Of a stretch of 10,045 nt of DNA, positions 1 through 6,470 are shown one piece after another. The position numbers and the translations under genes are program-made. The stretch comes from Gemmatimonadales bacterium (lineage in GTDB: Bacteria; Gemmatimonadota; Gemmatimonadetes; Gemmatimonadales; GWC2-71-9), in the NCBI GenBank assembly GCA_025924275.1, contig JAICEH010000059.1:1-10045 (forward strand), written 5' to 3'. The notes beneath the pieces are model-generated. The model was given only the letters and a program-made list of their open reading frames with translations, was not told the DNA's origin and searched no databases. Position 1 is the first letter of the stretch, and every line of letters starts with the position of its first letter.

Positions 1-2
1 GG

Positions 3-18
3 CCCCCCCCCCCCCCCC
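3..18. repeat. C16 homopolymer tract
   Basis: Sixteen consecutive C residues, followed by A and four more C. The tract lies about 30 nt upstream of the sigma-54-like promoter of the Hsp20 gene. It may be a slippage-prone tract or an assembly/contig-edge artefact; the window starts here, so its left context is not visible. No gene is supported in positions 1-150. Confidence 0.9.
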
Positions 19-47
19 ACCCCGCTGTCATTTCGGCAAGCCCGGGC

Positions 48-63
48 TGGCACGCCGGATGCC
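48..63 (+). promoter_or_regulatory. Putative sigma-54 (-24/-12) promoter of the Hsp20 gene
   Basis: TGGCACG (48-54), N4, ATGCC (59-63) resembles the RpoN consensus TGGCACG-N4-TTGCW. The invariant GG (49-50) and GC (61-62) have the required 10 bp between them. The -24 half matches fully; the -12 half matches 3 of 5 positions. Positions 1-150 contain no TA dinucleotide, so a TANNNT sigma-70 -10 element is absent. The predicted start is near 74, giving a 5' UTR of about 77 nt. The enhancer-binding site a sigma-54 promoter needs would lie left of the window. Confidence 0.4.
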
Positions 64-136
64 TTTCCGGACCCCGGACGCCCGGCGCCGGTGCCGGGTG
101 ACCGGACCCGACGGCCCCCCTGGGCCGCACATCGCC

Positions 137-145
137 AAGGAGGAG
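137..145 (+). promoter_or_regulatory. Strong Shine-Dalgarno that fixes the Hsp20 start
   Basis: AAGGAGGAG ends 5 nt before the ATG at 151. It is the strongest ribosome-binding site in the window and favours ATG 151 over the in-frame ATG at 91, which would add 20 residues unlike an Hsp20 N-terminus. CCCCCT at 116-121 could pair with AGGAGG at 138-143 with one mismatch, so partial occlusion of the site by RNA structure is possible. Confidence 0.85.
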
Positions 146-150
146 TCCCG

Positions 151-609
151 ATGTACCTCACCACTCGCCGGCCCGGCCTGATCGGGCCCGACTTCATCGG
201 CCTGCGCCGCCTGAACCGCGTCCTCGACGAGACCCTGGGCACGCTGCCCTGGGGCGACGAGAACGGGGCCATCACCTCCGCCTGGCTGCCGCCGGTGGAC
301 ATCCTCGAGGACCCGGAGGGCCTCCGGCTGGTGGCCGAGCTCCCCGGCGTGCGTCCGGAGGACGTGAAGCTCTCGATCGAGAACCGGGTGCTCACCCTCC
401 GCGGGGAGAAGCGCCAGGAGGCGGAGGAGAAGACCGAGCGGGTGCACCGCTACGAGCGGAGCTACGGCGCCTTCGAGCGGACCTTCGCCCTGCCCACCAC
501 GGTGGACGCGGACCGGATCGAGGCCCGCTTCGACAGCGGCCTGCTGACGGTGCGGCTGCCGAAGGCGGAGACGGCCAAGCCGCGGGAGATCGAGGTGCGG
601 GTCGGCTGA
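151..609 (+). CDS. hsp20: Hsp20/alpha-crystallin family small heat-shock protein
   Basis: ATP-independent holdase chaperone of the cytoplasm that binds unfolding proteins and keeps them refoldable by the DnaK/ClpB machinery (family knowledge). The 152-residue length is normal. Visible features: a variable N-terminal arm (1-45); an alpha-crystallin domain opening with WLPPVDILED; the AELPGV..EDV strand; LTLRGEK; the RSYGAFERTFALP segment typical of bacterial class A proteins; the signature GLLTVRLPK; and a short C-terminal tail containing IEV, the I-x-I/V anchor used in oligomer assembly. The start is set by AAGGAGGAG 5 nt upstream. The gene is monocistronic. Its stop is 6 nt from the stop of the convergent NagB/PIG-L gene, and a likely terminator lies 48 nt downstream inside that gene. 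Control by sigma-54 is suggested by the upstream -24/-12 motif. Confidence 0.96.
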   Translation: MYLTTRRPGLIGPDFIGLRRLNRVLDETLGTLPWGDENGAITSAWLPPVDILEDPEGLRLVAELPGVRPEDVKLSIENRVLTLRGEKRQEAEEKTERVHRYERSYGAFERTFALPTTVDADRIEARFDSGLLTVRLPKAETAKPREIEVRVG

Positions 610-615
610 CGCCGG

Positions 616-2448
616 CTACTCCACCACGTACGCCTCCATCGCGTAGTACTCCGCGAGGCCGAGACGGTCCACCGTCTCGGCCGTTTCCTTGTTCCGCGTC
701 TCGACCCGCTGCCAGAACTCGCGGTCGTCGAGGCCGGGAAAGGGCGCGGAGTCCTTCTGCGACTGGTGCTTGAAGATCGCCTGGATCTTGAGGGCCAGCT
801 CCTCCTGGGCCAGCGGGACCAGCCAGGTGGCCTCGGTGACCGGCCACTCCTGCCAGGCGCCGCGGTAGAGCCAGACCTCGGGCCGGGGCCCCCCGGTTTC
901 CGCCAGGGCCCGGTCGATGGCCTCCTTGCACATCCGATGGGTGCCGTGCGGGTCGGAGAGGTCGCCCGCCACGAAGATCAGGTCGGGGCGGACCTCCTCG
1001 AGCAGGGCGCGCACGATCGCCACGTCGGCGGGTCCTACGGGGTCCTTCCGCACCTCTCCGGTCCGGTAGAAGGGGAGGTCGAGGAACCGCGCGGCGCTCC
1101 GCGGGAGCCCCAGCGTGCCGATGCCGCTCACGGCCTCGGCCTCGCGGATCAGCCGCTTGAGGTCGAGCACCTCGGGCGGGTCGGCGTCTCCCGGCCGCTT
1201 CGCGGCGAGGGCCGCGCGCACCCGCGCCTCGAGCGCCTCGGCCCCGGCCGCGGCGAGGCCCCGCTCGCGGGCGAGGCGTCCGAGCCAGTCGAGGTACCGG
1301 AGGACGTCGTGGTCGAAGACGGCGATGTTGCCGCTCGTCATGTAGGCCACGACGATCTCGTTCCGGTTGAGGACCAGCTTCCGCAGGATCCCGCCCATCG
1401 AGATCACGTCGTCGTCGGGATGGGGCGAGAAGCAGATGACCCGCCGGCCCTGGGGCAGCTTCGAGCGACCCCGGATGCGGGCGCCGAGCGCGTTGAAGAC
1501 GAACCCGTTCACCTCGCCGGGCGCGCCCCACTTCGCCACGAGCGACGAGAGCGAGTGCTCCACGTAGTCCCGCATCGTGAGCTTGAGGATGGCCCGTCCG
1601 GCCTGCCCGGAGAGCCAGGCCACCGCCCGCACCGCCAGCGGCTCGGTCCACTCGACCTCGTCCACCAGCCAGGGCGTGGCCACGCGGGTGAGCCCGGCGG
1701 CGGCCGCCGGGTCGAGGTAGAACGTGGCCGCCGGGTGGCGCTGCAGGAAGGTGGCGGCCACGGCGGTGTCCACCTCGCCCTCCACCGCGCGCCGAACGAT
1801 CTCCGCCTTGTGCTCCCCGGTGGCGAGGATGGCGATCTCCCGGGCCTCGAGGATGGTGGCAACACCCATCGTGAGCGCCTCGCGGGGCACGTTGGCCTCC
1901 CCGAAGAAGTCCGCCGCCGCGTCCCGCCGGGTGACGGTGTCGAGGGTGATGAGGCGGGTCCGGCTCGCCGCGCCCGACCCGGGCTCGTTGAACCCGATGT
2001 GGCCGGTCTTCCCGATGCCGAGGAGCTGCAGGTCGATCCCGCCCGCCGCGCGGATCGCCGCCTCGTAGGCCTCGGCGTGGGCCGCGAGGGCGTCGCGGGG
2101 CAGGGTGCCGTCCGGCAGGTGGACGTGGGCGGGGTCGAGGTCCACCAGGCCGAAGAGGTGCTCCTGCATGAACCGGCGGTAGGCATGCGGACTGGCCGGG
2201 TCCATCGGCCAGTACTCGTCGAGGTTGAAGGTGACGACGTGGCGGAAGGAGAGCCCCTCCTCGCGGTGGAGGCGCACCAGCTCGCGGTAGACGCCGACCG
2301 GCGTGGCGCCGGTGGCCAGCCCGAGCACCGCGCGCCCCCCCCGGGCGCGGATCACGTCGGCGATCCGCCGCGCCACCGCGCGGGCCAGTTCGGCGTGGCC
2401 GGCGTGGATCGTGGTGCGGATCCGCTCGAGCCGCGTGGCGTCGCTCAC
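616..2448 (-). CDS. nagB: NagB-like glucosamine-6-phosphate deaminase fused to PIG-L deacetylase
   Basis: A 610-residue two-domain cytoplasmic protein. Residues 1-270 are NagB-like (aldose-ketose isomerase fold; NagB converts glucosamine-6-P to fructose-6-P and ammonia). Visible motifs: GLATGATPVGVY (43-54), FNLDEY (74-79, D77), GKTGHIGFNEPGS (146-158, H150 and E155), SRTR (162-165) and ALTMGVATILEA (191-202). The aspartate of the canonical G-x-D-G-H motif (D141 in E. coli NagB) is Thr148 here. Residues 330-600 are PIG-L/LmbE-like, with the zinc motif HPDDD (343-347) and DPHGTHR (499-505, H504 the probable third ligand). PIG-L enzymes deacetylate N-acetylglucosaminyl groups, so one chain could do both the NagA-like and NagB-like steps (inference). 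The start is GTG at 2448, 4 nt after the regulator stop and without a clear Shine-Dalgarno, suggesting coupled translation. Similar fusions are known in Bacteroidota. Substrate not certain. Confidence 0.93.
   Translation of the reverse strand: MSDATRLERIRTTIHAGHAELARAVARRIADVIRARGGRAVLGLATGATPVGVYRELVRLHREEGLSFRHVVTFNLDEYWPMDPASPHAYRRFMQEHLFGLVDLDPAHVHLPDGTLPRDALAAHAEAYEAAIRAAGGIDLQLLGIGKTGHIGFNEPGSGAASRTRLITLDTVTRRDAAADFFGEANVPREALTMGVATILEAREIAILATGEHKAEIVRRAVEGEVDTAVAATFLQRHPAATFYLDPAAAAGLTRVATPWLVDEVEWTEPLAVRAVAWLSGQAGRAILKLTMRDYVEHSLSSLVAKWGAPGEVNGFVFNALGARIRGRSKLPQGRRVICFSPHPDDDVISMGGILRKLVLNRNEIVVAYMTSGNIAVFDHDVLRYLDWLGRLARERGLAAAGAEALEARVRAALAAKRPGDADPPEVLDLKRLIREAEAVSGIGTLGLPRSAARFLDLPFYRTGEVRKDPVGPADVAIVRALLEEVRPDLIFVAGDLSDPHGTHRMCKEAIDRALAETGGPRPEVWLYRGAWQEWPVTEATWLVPLAQEELALKIQAIFKHQSQKDSAPFPGLDDREFWQRVETRNKETAETVDRLGLAEYYAMEAYVVE
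657..690 (+). terminator. Perfect 12-bp inverted repeat, probable Hsp20 terminator
   Basis: GGCCGAGACGGT (657-668), CC, ACCGTCTCGGCC (671-682) form a perfect inverted repeat. On the plus strand it is followed by GTTTCCTT, a moderate U-rich run, as in an intrinsic terminator. It starts 48 nt after the Hsp20 stop, yet lies wholly in the last codons of the opposing NagB/PIG-L gene (about residues 589-598). The innermost pairs cannot all form, so the real loop would be 4-6 nt. Terminator function is inferred; the symmetry is seen directly. Confidence 0.6.
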
Positions 2449-2452
2449 CGGG

Positions 2453-3124
2453 CTACTCGCGCACCAGCCCGGTCTCGAGCGCGAACTTGGTCAGGCCGGC
2501 CACGGTGCGGATCCGGAGCTTCCGCATCAGGCTCTCCCGGTGGGTCTCCACCGTGCGGTGGCTGATGCCGAGTGCCGCGCCGATCTCCTTGTTCGTCCGG
2601 CCCTGCGCGATGCCGGCCAGCACCTCGCGCTCGCGGCCGGTGAGCAGGTCGGCGGCCGACTTCTGCTGGTCCCGCTCCAGGTCGCCGCGGACCGCGGCGG
2701 AGAGCTTGCGCGCCACCGGCGGGCTGTAGTACGCCTCGCCCCGGTGCACCGCGCGCACCGCCTGGCGGAGCTCCTGCGCAGCGGTGTCCTTCAGGATGTA
2801 GCCGAACGCGCCGGCCCGGACGCTCTCGACCACGTACTCCGCGTCGTCGTACATCGAGAGGATCAGCACGCGGCACTCCGGCTCCGCCTCCCGCAGCCGC
2901 GCCGCGGCCTGGAGGCCGGTCTCGCCCGGCATCGAGATGTCGAACACCGCCACGTCGGGATGGTGCTCCGCCGCCAGCGCCCGGGCGGTGGCGCCATCGG
3001 GTGCCTCGGCCACCACCTCGAACCCGGGCTCCCGCTCGAGCACCCGGCGGATGCCCTCGCGCACCACGGCGTGGTCGTCGGCCACGAGCACCCGGATGGG
3101 GGCCTCGGTCATCGCATCGTTCAT
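2453..3124 (-). CDS. NarL/FixJ-family two-component response regulator
   Basis: A 223-residue transcription factor with an N-terminal receiver and a C-terminal LuxR-type HTH. Receiver: acidic pair D16-D17 in VADDH; phospho-acceptor D62 in VFDISMPG; S90 in LILSMYDD; invariant K112 in YILKD. HTH: about 160-223, with LLTGREREVL, the scaffold helix, NKEIGAALGIS and the recognition helix HRTVETHRESLMRKL. It is expected to be phosphorylated by the adjoining kinase, dimerise and bind DNA. ATG 3124 is chosen because it overlaps the kinase stop in an ATGA arrangement; a second in-frame ATG at 3112 is possible. The NagB/PIG-L gene follows after 4 nt, so the regulator sits in the middle of a three-gene unit. 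All key residues are present. Target genes cannot be told from sequence; autoregulation of this operon is plausible. Confidence 0.95.
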   Translation of the reverse strand: MNDAMTEAPIRVLVADDHAVVREGIRRVLEREPGFEVVAEAPDGATARALAAEHHPDVAVFDISMPGETGLQAAARLREAEPECRVLILSMYDDAEYVVESVRAGAFGYILKDTAAQELRQAVRAVHRGEAYYSPPVARKLSAAVRGDLERDQQKSAADLLTGREREVLAGIAQGRTNKEIGAALGISHRTVETHRESLMRKLRIRTVAGLTKFALETGLVRE

Positions 3125-4890
3125 GGGGTCACTCCCGTCGTGACGGGCAGGCTGATCTCCAGGCGCGAGCCGCCGGGGATCCCGGGGGCGAAGCGCACGG
3201 TGCCACCCAGCGCGCCGATCCGCTCCCGCATCCCGGCCAGGCCGAGGTGGCCGAGCCGCTCGAACCGGTCGAAGTTCGCCCCGGGAGGCGGCCCGACGCC
3301 ATCGTCGGCCACCGCGAGCCGGAGCGCGCCGTCCTCCGTCCCCACCTCCACGGCGATGCGCCGGGCCCCCGCGTGCCGGGCCACGTTGGCGAGCGCCTCC
3401 TGCAGCGCGCGGAACACGGCCAGCTCCGCCTCCTTGCTGAGCGGCGGGAGCACCGCCGGGGCGTCCAGCCCGACCTCGAGCCCGCTCCGCTCCTTGAACT
3501 CGGCCACCAGCGACCGGAGCGCGGGGAGGAGGCCGAGGTCGTCGAGCAGGGAGGGCCGCAGGTTCACCGTCACCCGCCGCACGGCGCGGATGCCCGAATC
3601 CACCAGCGAGAGGACGTGGTCGAGGCGGGGGACGTCGTCGGGCGGCACGGTCTCCCGCAGCACGCCGAGCTCCATCTTCACGGCGGAGAACACCTGGGCC
3701 GTCTCGTCGTGCAGTTCGCGCGAGAGCCGGCGGCGTTCCTCCTCGTGCTGCCGGACCATCATCGCGGAGAGCCGGCCCAGCTCCCCGGTGCGCGCCTCGA
3801 GCCGGCGGTAGAGCTCGGCGTTGGCGAGCGCCGCGCCGGCGTGGTGGCCGAGGGTCACCAGGAACTCCTCGTCCAGCGCGGTGAAGGGATCGCGGGCGTC
3901 GCCCACGATGAGGAGCGCGCCGGTCACCTGCCGGTCGAGAAAGACCGGCAGGATGGCGGTGTACCCGGGGGCGCCGGGTGCCACCGGGGCGAGGTCGTCG
4001 AGCACCTGCGGCTTGCCGGTGGCGAGGGCGGAGGCGAGGGCGTCGGCCCGCGGGCCGCCTTCGGCGGGGTCCCGCCCCAGGCACGCGCCGGCCCCGCGCA
4101 CGAAGGTGCGCCGCCCGGCGGCGTCGACCCGGTAGAGCGCGCTCCCGGTCACGGCCGGGAGCGAGAGCGGCTTGGCCAGGAGGGCGTCGAGCATCGCCAC
4201 GTCGTCGCCGCCCCGCTGCAGCTCGCCCGAGAGGGCGGCGAGCGCGTTCAGGCCGCGCTGCAGGTCGTCCATCAGGAGGAGCAGGATGCCGAGGCCGACG
4301 GCGAGGAGGAAGCAGACGTCGAGGTAGTAGCCCCACGGGCTCCACGCGCCCCGCGCGCGCAGGAACGGATAGTCCAGGTGGTGCAGCCCCCAGAGCAGGA
4401 GCGCCCCGGCCAGGACGGCGGCGCCCGCCCCGCCCACCCGGAGATAGTGGCGCAGGAAGACCCAGCCGGCCCAGAGCGTGGCGGCGCTCAGGAACACCAC
4501 CGCGGGCAGCGCCGCCCACAGGAAGTGCTCGAGCCGGTAGATCGCCACGTAGGACCAGGCCGGCGGGAAGAGCGCCAGCGCCAGGACCGCGCGGCGCCAC
4601 CGGGTCTGGCCGGAGAACACGCAGGCGGCCCAGAGCACCGCCAGCGCGGTCCACCCGGTGAAGACCTGGTGCCAGTACAGCCAGTTCCAGTTCCGGGTGA
4701 GGAGGAAGCTGATGATGATGCCGAGGCGGACGACGTAGCAGGCCCACGCGAGGGCCATCCACCCGAGCCAGGCCTTGCGGTACCGGAGGAAGAGGCCGGT
4801 CGACAGGAGCGCCAGGGTGAGCGCCACCGCCGTCTGCAGCACGGCGGCGGCGAACTCGGCGTTGCCGATCGGCGGCAGGTCCACCCCCAT
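3121..4890 (-). CDS. Membrane sensor histidine kinase (HisKA_3 type) with GAF domain
   Basis: A 589-residue inner-membrane kinase of the NarX/DegS/DesK class, partner of the overlapping NarL-type regulator. Residues about 12-208 form some seven hydrophobic segments (approximately 14-35, 42-63, 73-92, 100-118, 124-146, 154-172, 188-208), rich in Trp and Tyr, with no large periplasmic domain. This suggests sensing of a membrane or lipophilic signal. Residues about 228-360 resemble a GAF domain (AILPVFLDRQVTGALLIVG). The dimerisation/phospho-acceptor helix has EEERRRLSRELHDETAQ with H394. The HATPase has N502 in QEALANVARHA, the G1 box VADDGVG (529-533) and the G2 box GHLGLAGMRER (548-557). Start uncertain: ATG 4890 leaves a short soluble N-terminus before TM1; in-frame ATG 4950 would add 20 residues. 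Neither has a clear Shine-Dalgarno. The signal sensed is unknown. Confidence 0.93.
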   Translation of the reverse strand: MGVDLPPIGNAEFAAAVLQTAVALTLALLSTGLFLRYRKAWLGWMALAWACYVVRLGIIISFLLTRNWNWLYWHQVFTGWTALAVLWAACVFSGQTRWRRAVLALALFPPAWSYVAIYRLEHFLWAALPAVVFLSAATLWAGWVFLRHYLRVGGAGAAVLAGALLLWGLHHLDYPFLRARGAWSPWGYYLDVCFLLAVGLGILLLLMDDLQRGLNALAALSGELQRGGDDVAMLDALLAKPLSLPAVTGSALYRVDAAGRRTFVRGAGACLGRDPAEGGPRADALASALATGKPQVLDDLAPVAPGAPGYTAILPVFLDRQVTGALLIVGDARDPFTALDEEFLVTLGHHAGAALANAELYRRLEARTGELGRLSAMMVRQHEEERRRLSRELHDETAQVFSAVKMELGVLRETVPPDDVPRLDHVLSLVDSGIRAVRRVTVNLRPSLLDDLGLLPALRSLVAEFKERSGLEVGLDAPAVLPPLSKEAELAVFRALQEALANVARHAGARRIAVEVGTEDGALRLAVADDGVGPPPGANFDRFERLGHLGLAGMRERIGALGGTVRFAPGIPGGSRLEISLPVTTGVTP

Positions 4891-4943
4891 ATGCCGGGAA
4901 TGAACCCGGCCGGGAGCGGCGCCGCAATGCCGTCGGGGTCCGC

Positions 4944-4972
4944 CTCGCATCGCGTGGGCACCCCGGTAGATT
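4944..4972 (+). promoter_or_regulatory. Leaderless-type promoter of the HEAT-repeat gene
   Basis: GGTAGATT carries the -10 element TAGATT at 4967-4972, exactly 7 nt before ATG 4980. Transcription would start at or within a base of the ATG, giving a leaderless mRNA; no Shine-Dalgarno is present. A weak -35 (CTCGCA, 4944-4949) lies 17 bp upstream. The same -10-to-ATG spacing recurs at 7180-7193. The 89-nt gap 4891-4979 must also hold the promoter of the divergent kinase operon, which I cannot place. Confidence 0.6.
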
Positions 4973-4979
4973 GCCGCCG

Positions 4980-6470
4980 ATGCAGGACTTCACGGGGAGG
5001 TTCGAGGCGCTGGTGACGCTCGCCCGTTCGGCCACCGGCGACGAGGCGGCGCTGCTCGCGCTCGCCGCGGCCGCGGCGGGAGCGGTGCGCGGTGCGCCGG
5101 CGGTGCTGGAGGCGGGCTTCGAGCTGGGTGCGGCGGCGGCGGAGGAGGGGATGCTCAAGCGCCGCCTGCTCGCCCGGTCGGTGGACCGCGTCGTGGTGGC
5201 CGAGGGCGCCCCGGCCGCGGAGCTGCTGGCACTCGCCCGGGCGCTCGCGGCCGACGCCGGCGCCCTGCCGAGCACCGCCGCCGTGGCGGTGGGCCTGGTG
5301 GAAGTGGTCCGCCCGGGGAGCGGCCTCCCGGCGGCCGCGCCCGCACGGGAGCCCAGCGAGGGCATCCAGCTCCTCGGCGAGCAGGAGCTCCTGCCCCGGA
5401 GGGCACGGCCCCGGACCGGCCTGGGCCGCGAGATGGAGGCCCTGGCGCGCGCGGTGGAGGCGGCGGCGCGCCGGCGGCAGTGGCTGGAAGCGCTCCACGC
5501 CGCGCAGGCGCTCGTGCGGCTGGAGCACCGCTTCCCCGAGGTCGAGCGCCGCACCTTCGTCCTCGAGGTGCGGCGCGTTCTGGTCCGGCCGATCCTCGAG
5601 GGGATCATCGAGCTCGCGCTGCGTATCCCGGAGGAGCAGGACCGCGCCGCCGAGGTGCTCCGGTGGCTCGGTGCGCCCGGCGCCGACGTGATGGTGGACC
5701 ACCTGAAGGGCCTGGAGCAGGCGGCCCCCGGCCGCTTCCTCCACGACGCGCTGGTGGCCATGCCGTCGGCGGTGCCGCTGCTCGTCCCGCTGCTGGATGG
5801 CGATTCGCCAGTGGCCGCGAGGCAGGCGGCACTGCTCCTCGGCCGCCTGCGGTCGCCGGCCGCCCTCCCGGGCCTGGTCCGGCTGGCCGCCCATTCCGAC
5901 CCGCGGCCCCGGCTCGCGGCACTCGACGCGCTGGCCGGGTTCAGCGAGCGCCAGGCCGCGGAGGCCCTGCACCGGGCCCTGGGGCACGCCCACGCCGAGA
6001 CGCGTGCCCGGGCGGCGGCGGCACTGGGCCGCCGGGGGCCGCCCGCCGCCATGCCGCTCCTGGCGGTGCTGGAGCGGGAGGGGGACCCGGCAGCGCGGCG
6101 CGCCCTCCTGGCCGCCGTGGCGGGGACCGATGCCCCGCAGGTCGGCGAGGCGCTCGCGGCCCTGGTGCTCCGGCGGCGTACGATCCTGCACCGGGACGCG
6201 TGGCCGGATGCCGAGCGCCTGTCGGCGGTGGCGGCGCTGGGGGAGGTGCGGACCGAGGCTGCCCGGCAGGCGCTCGAGCGGATTGCGAGGGAGGGGGAGG
6301 GAGAGGTGGCGGCGGCGGCCCGGAGGGCCGCCGCCGGGGAGCGGGGAGCGGGGAGCGGTAGGGGTGGGGAGCGGGGGTCCCGCTCCCCGTTCCCCGGTCC
6401 CCGCTCCCCGTCAACCGCTACTTCTTCTCCAGCACAAACCCATCCACGTGCACGTCGAGGTTGTGGTTGA
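4980..6470 (+). CDS. HEAT-repeat protein of unknown function
   Basis: A 496-residue, Ala/Leu/Arg-rich, almost wholly helical protein with no signal peptide or membrane segment. Residues about 255-450 hold successive HEAT/PBS-lyase-like repeats (VPLLVPLLDGDSPVAARQAA, LPGLVRLAAHSDPRPRLAAL and further copies), an alpha-solenoid that normally binds other proteins. The N-terminal half (1-250) is helical and I do not recognise it; residues 110-150 form a Pro-rich linker. ATG 4980 is preferred over TTG 4971 because the -10 box lies 7 nt upstream, as in a leaderless message. The last 44 residues (453-496, low-complexity Gly/Arg/Ser/Pro) are encoded by a G-rich repeat and then by 53 nt overlapping the convergent secreted-protein gene. 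This looks like read-through past the original end rather than conserved protein. CDS is certain to about residue 450; function unknown. Confidence 0.85.
   Translation: MQDFTGRFEALVTLARSATGDEAALLALAAAAAGAVRGAPAVLEAGFELGAAAAEEGMLKRRLLARSVDRVVVAEGAPAAELLALARALAADAGALPSTAAVAVGLVEVVRPGSGLPAAAPAREPSEGIQLLGEQELLPRRARPRTGLGREMEALARAVEAAARRRQWLEALHAAQALVRLEHRFPEVERRTFVLEVRRVLVRPILEGIIELALRIPEEQDRAAEVLRWLGAPGADVMVDHLKGLEQAAPGRFLHDALVAMPSAVPLLVPLLDGDSPVAARQAALLLGRLRSPAALPGLVRLAAHSDPRPRLAALDALAGFSERQAAEALHRALGHAHAETRARAAAALGRRGPPAAMPLLAVLEREGDPAARRALLAAVAGTDAPQVGEALAALVLRRRTILHRDAWPDAERLSAVAALGEVRTEAARQALERIAREGEGEVAAAARRAAAGERGAGSGRGGERGSRSPFPGPRSPSTATSSPAQTHPRARRGCG
6336..6410. repeat. GGGGAGC tandem/inverted repeat; possible G-quadruplex and bidirectional terminator
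   Basis: Three tandem GGGGAGC units (6336-6356), then GGGG, then GGGGAGCGGG (6366-6375), GGT, CCCGCTCCCC (6379-6388), and further C-rich copies to 6410 complementary to the left arm. The central hairpin has a perfect 10-bp stem, extendable by G·T pairs. The plus strand has six runs of at least four G (6336, 6343, 6350, 6361, 6366, 6373) with loops of 1-7 nt, which meets the usual G-quadruplex pattern. It lies at the junction of two convergent genes and could stop transcription from both sides. It encodes part of the HEAT protein's odd C-terminal tail. Confidence 0.8.

Noticed and set aside
91..150. Upstream ATG that would lengthen Hsp20 by 20 residues
   Set aside because: The added residues are unlike any Hsp20 N-terminus, and the strong Shine-Dalgarno at 137-145 is placed for ATG 151.
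766..2565. A 599-codon plus-strand frame opposite NagB/PIG-L
   Set aside because: Low-complexity Gly/Arg/Val/His composition and perfect coverage by a well-recognised enzyme on the other strand.
4891..4950. Longer start for the histidine kinase at ATG 4950
   Set aside because: It would add a 20-residue Arg/His/Gly-rich leader before TM1 without any Shine-Dalgarno. ATG 4890 is preferred, though the choice is not secure.
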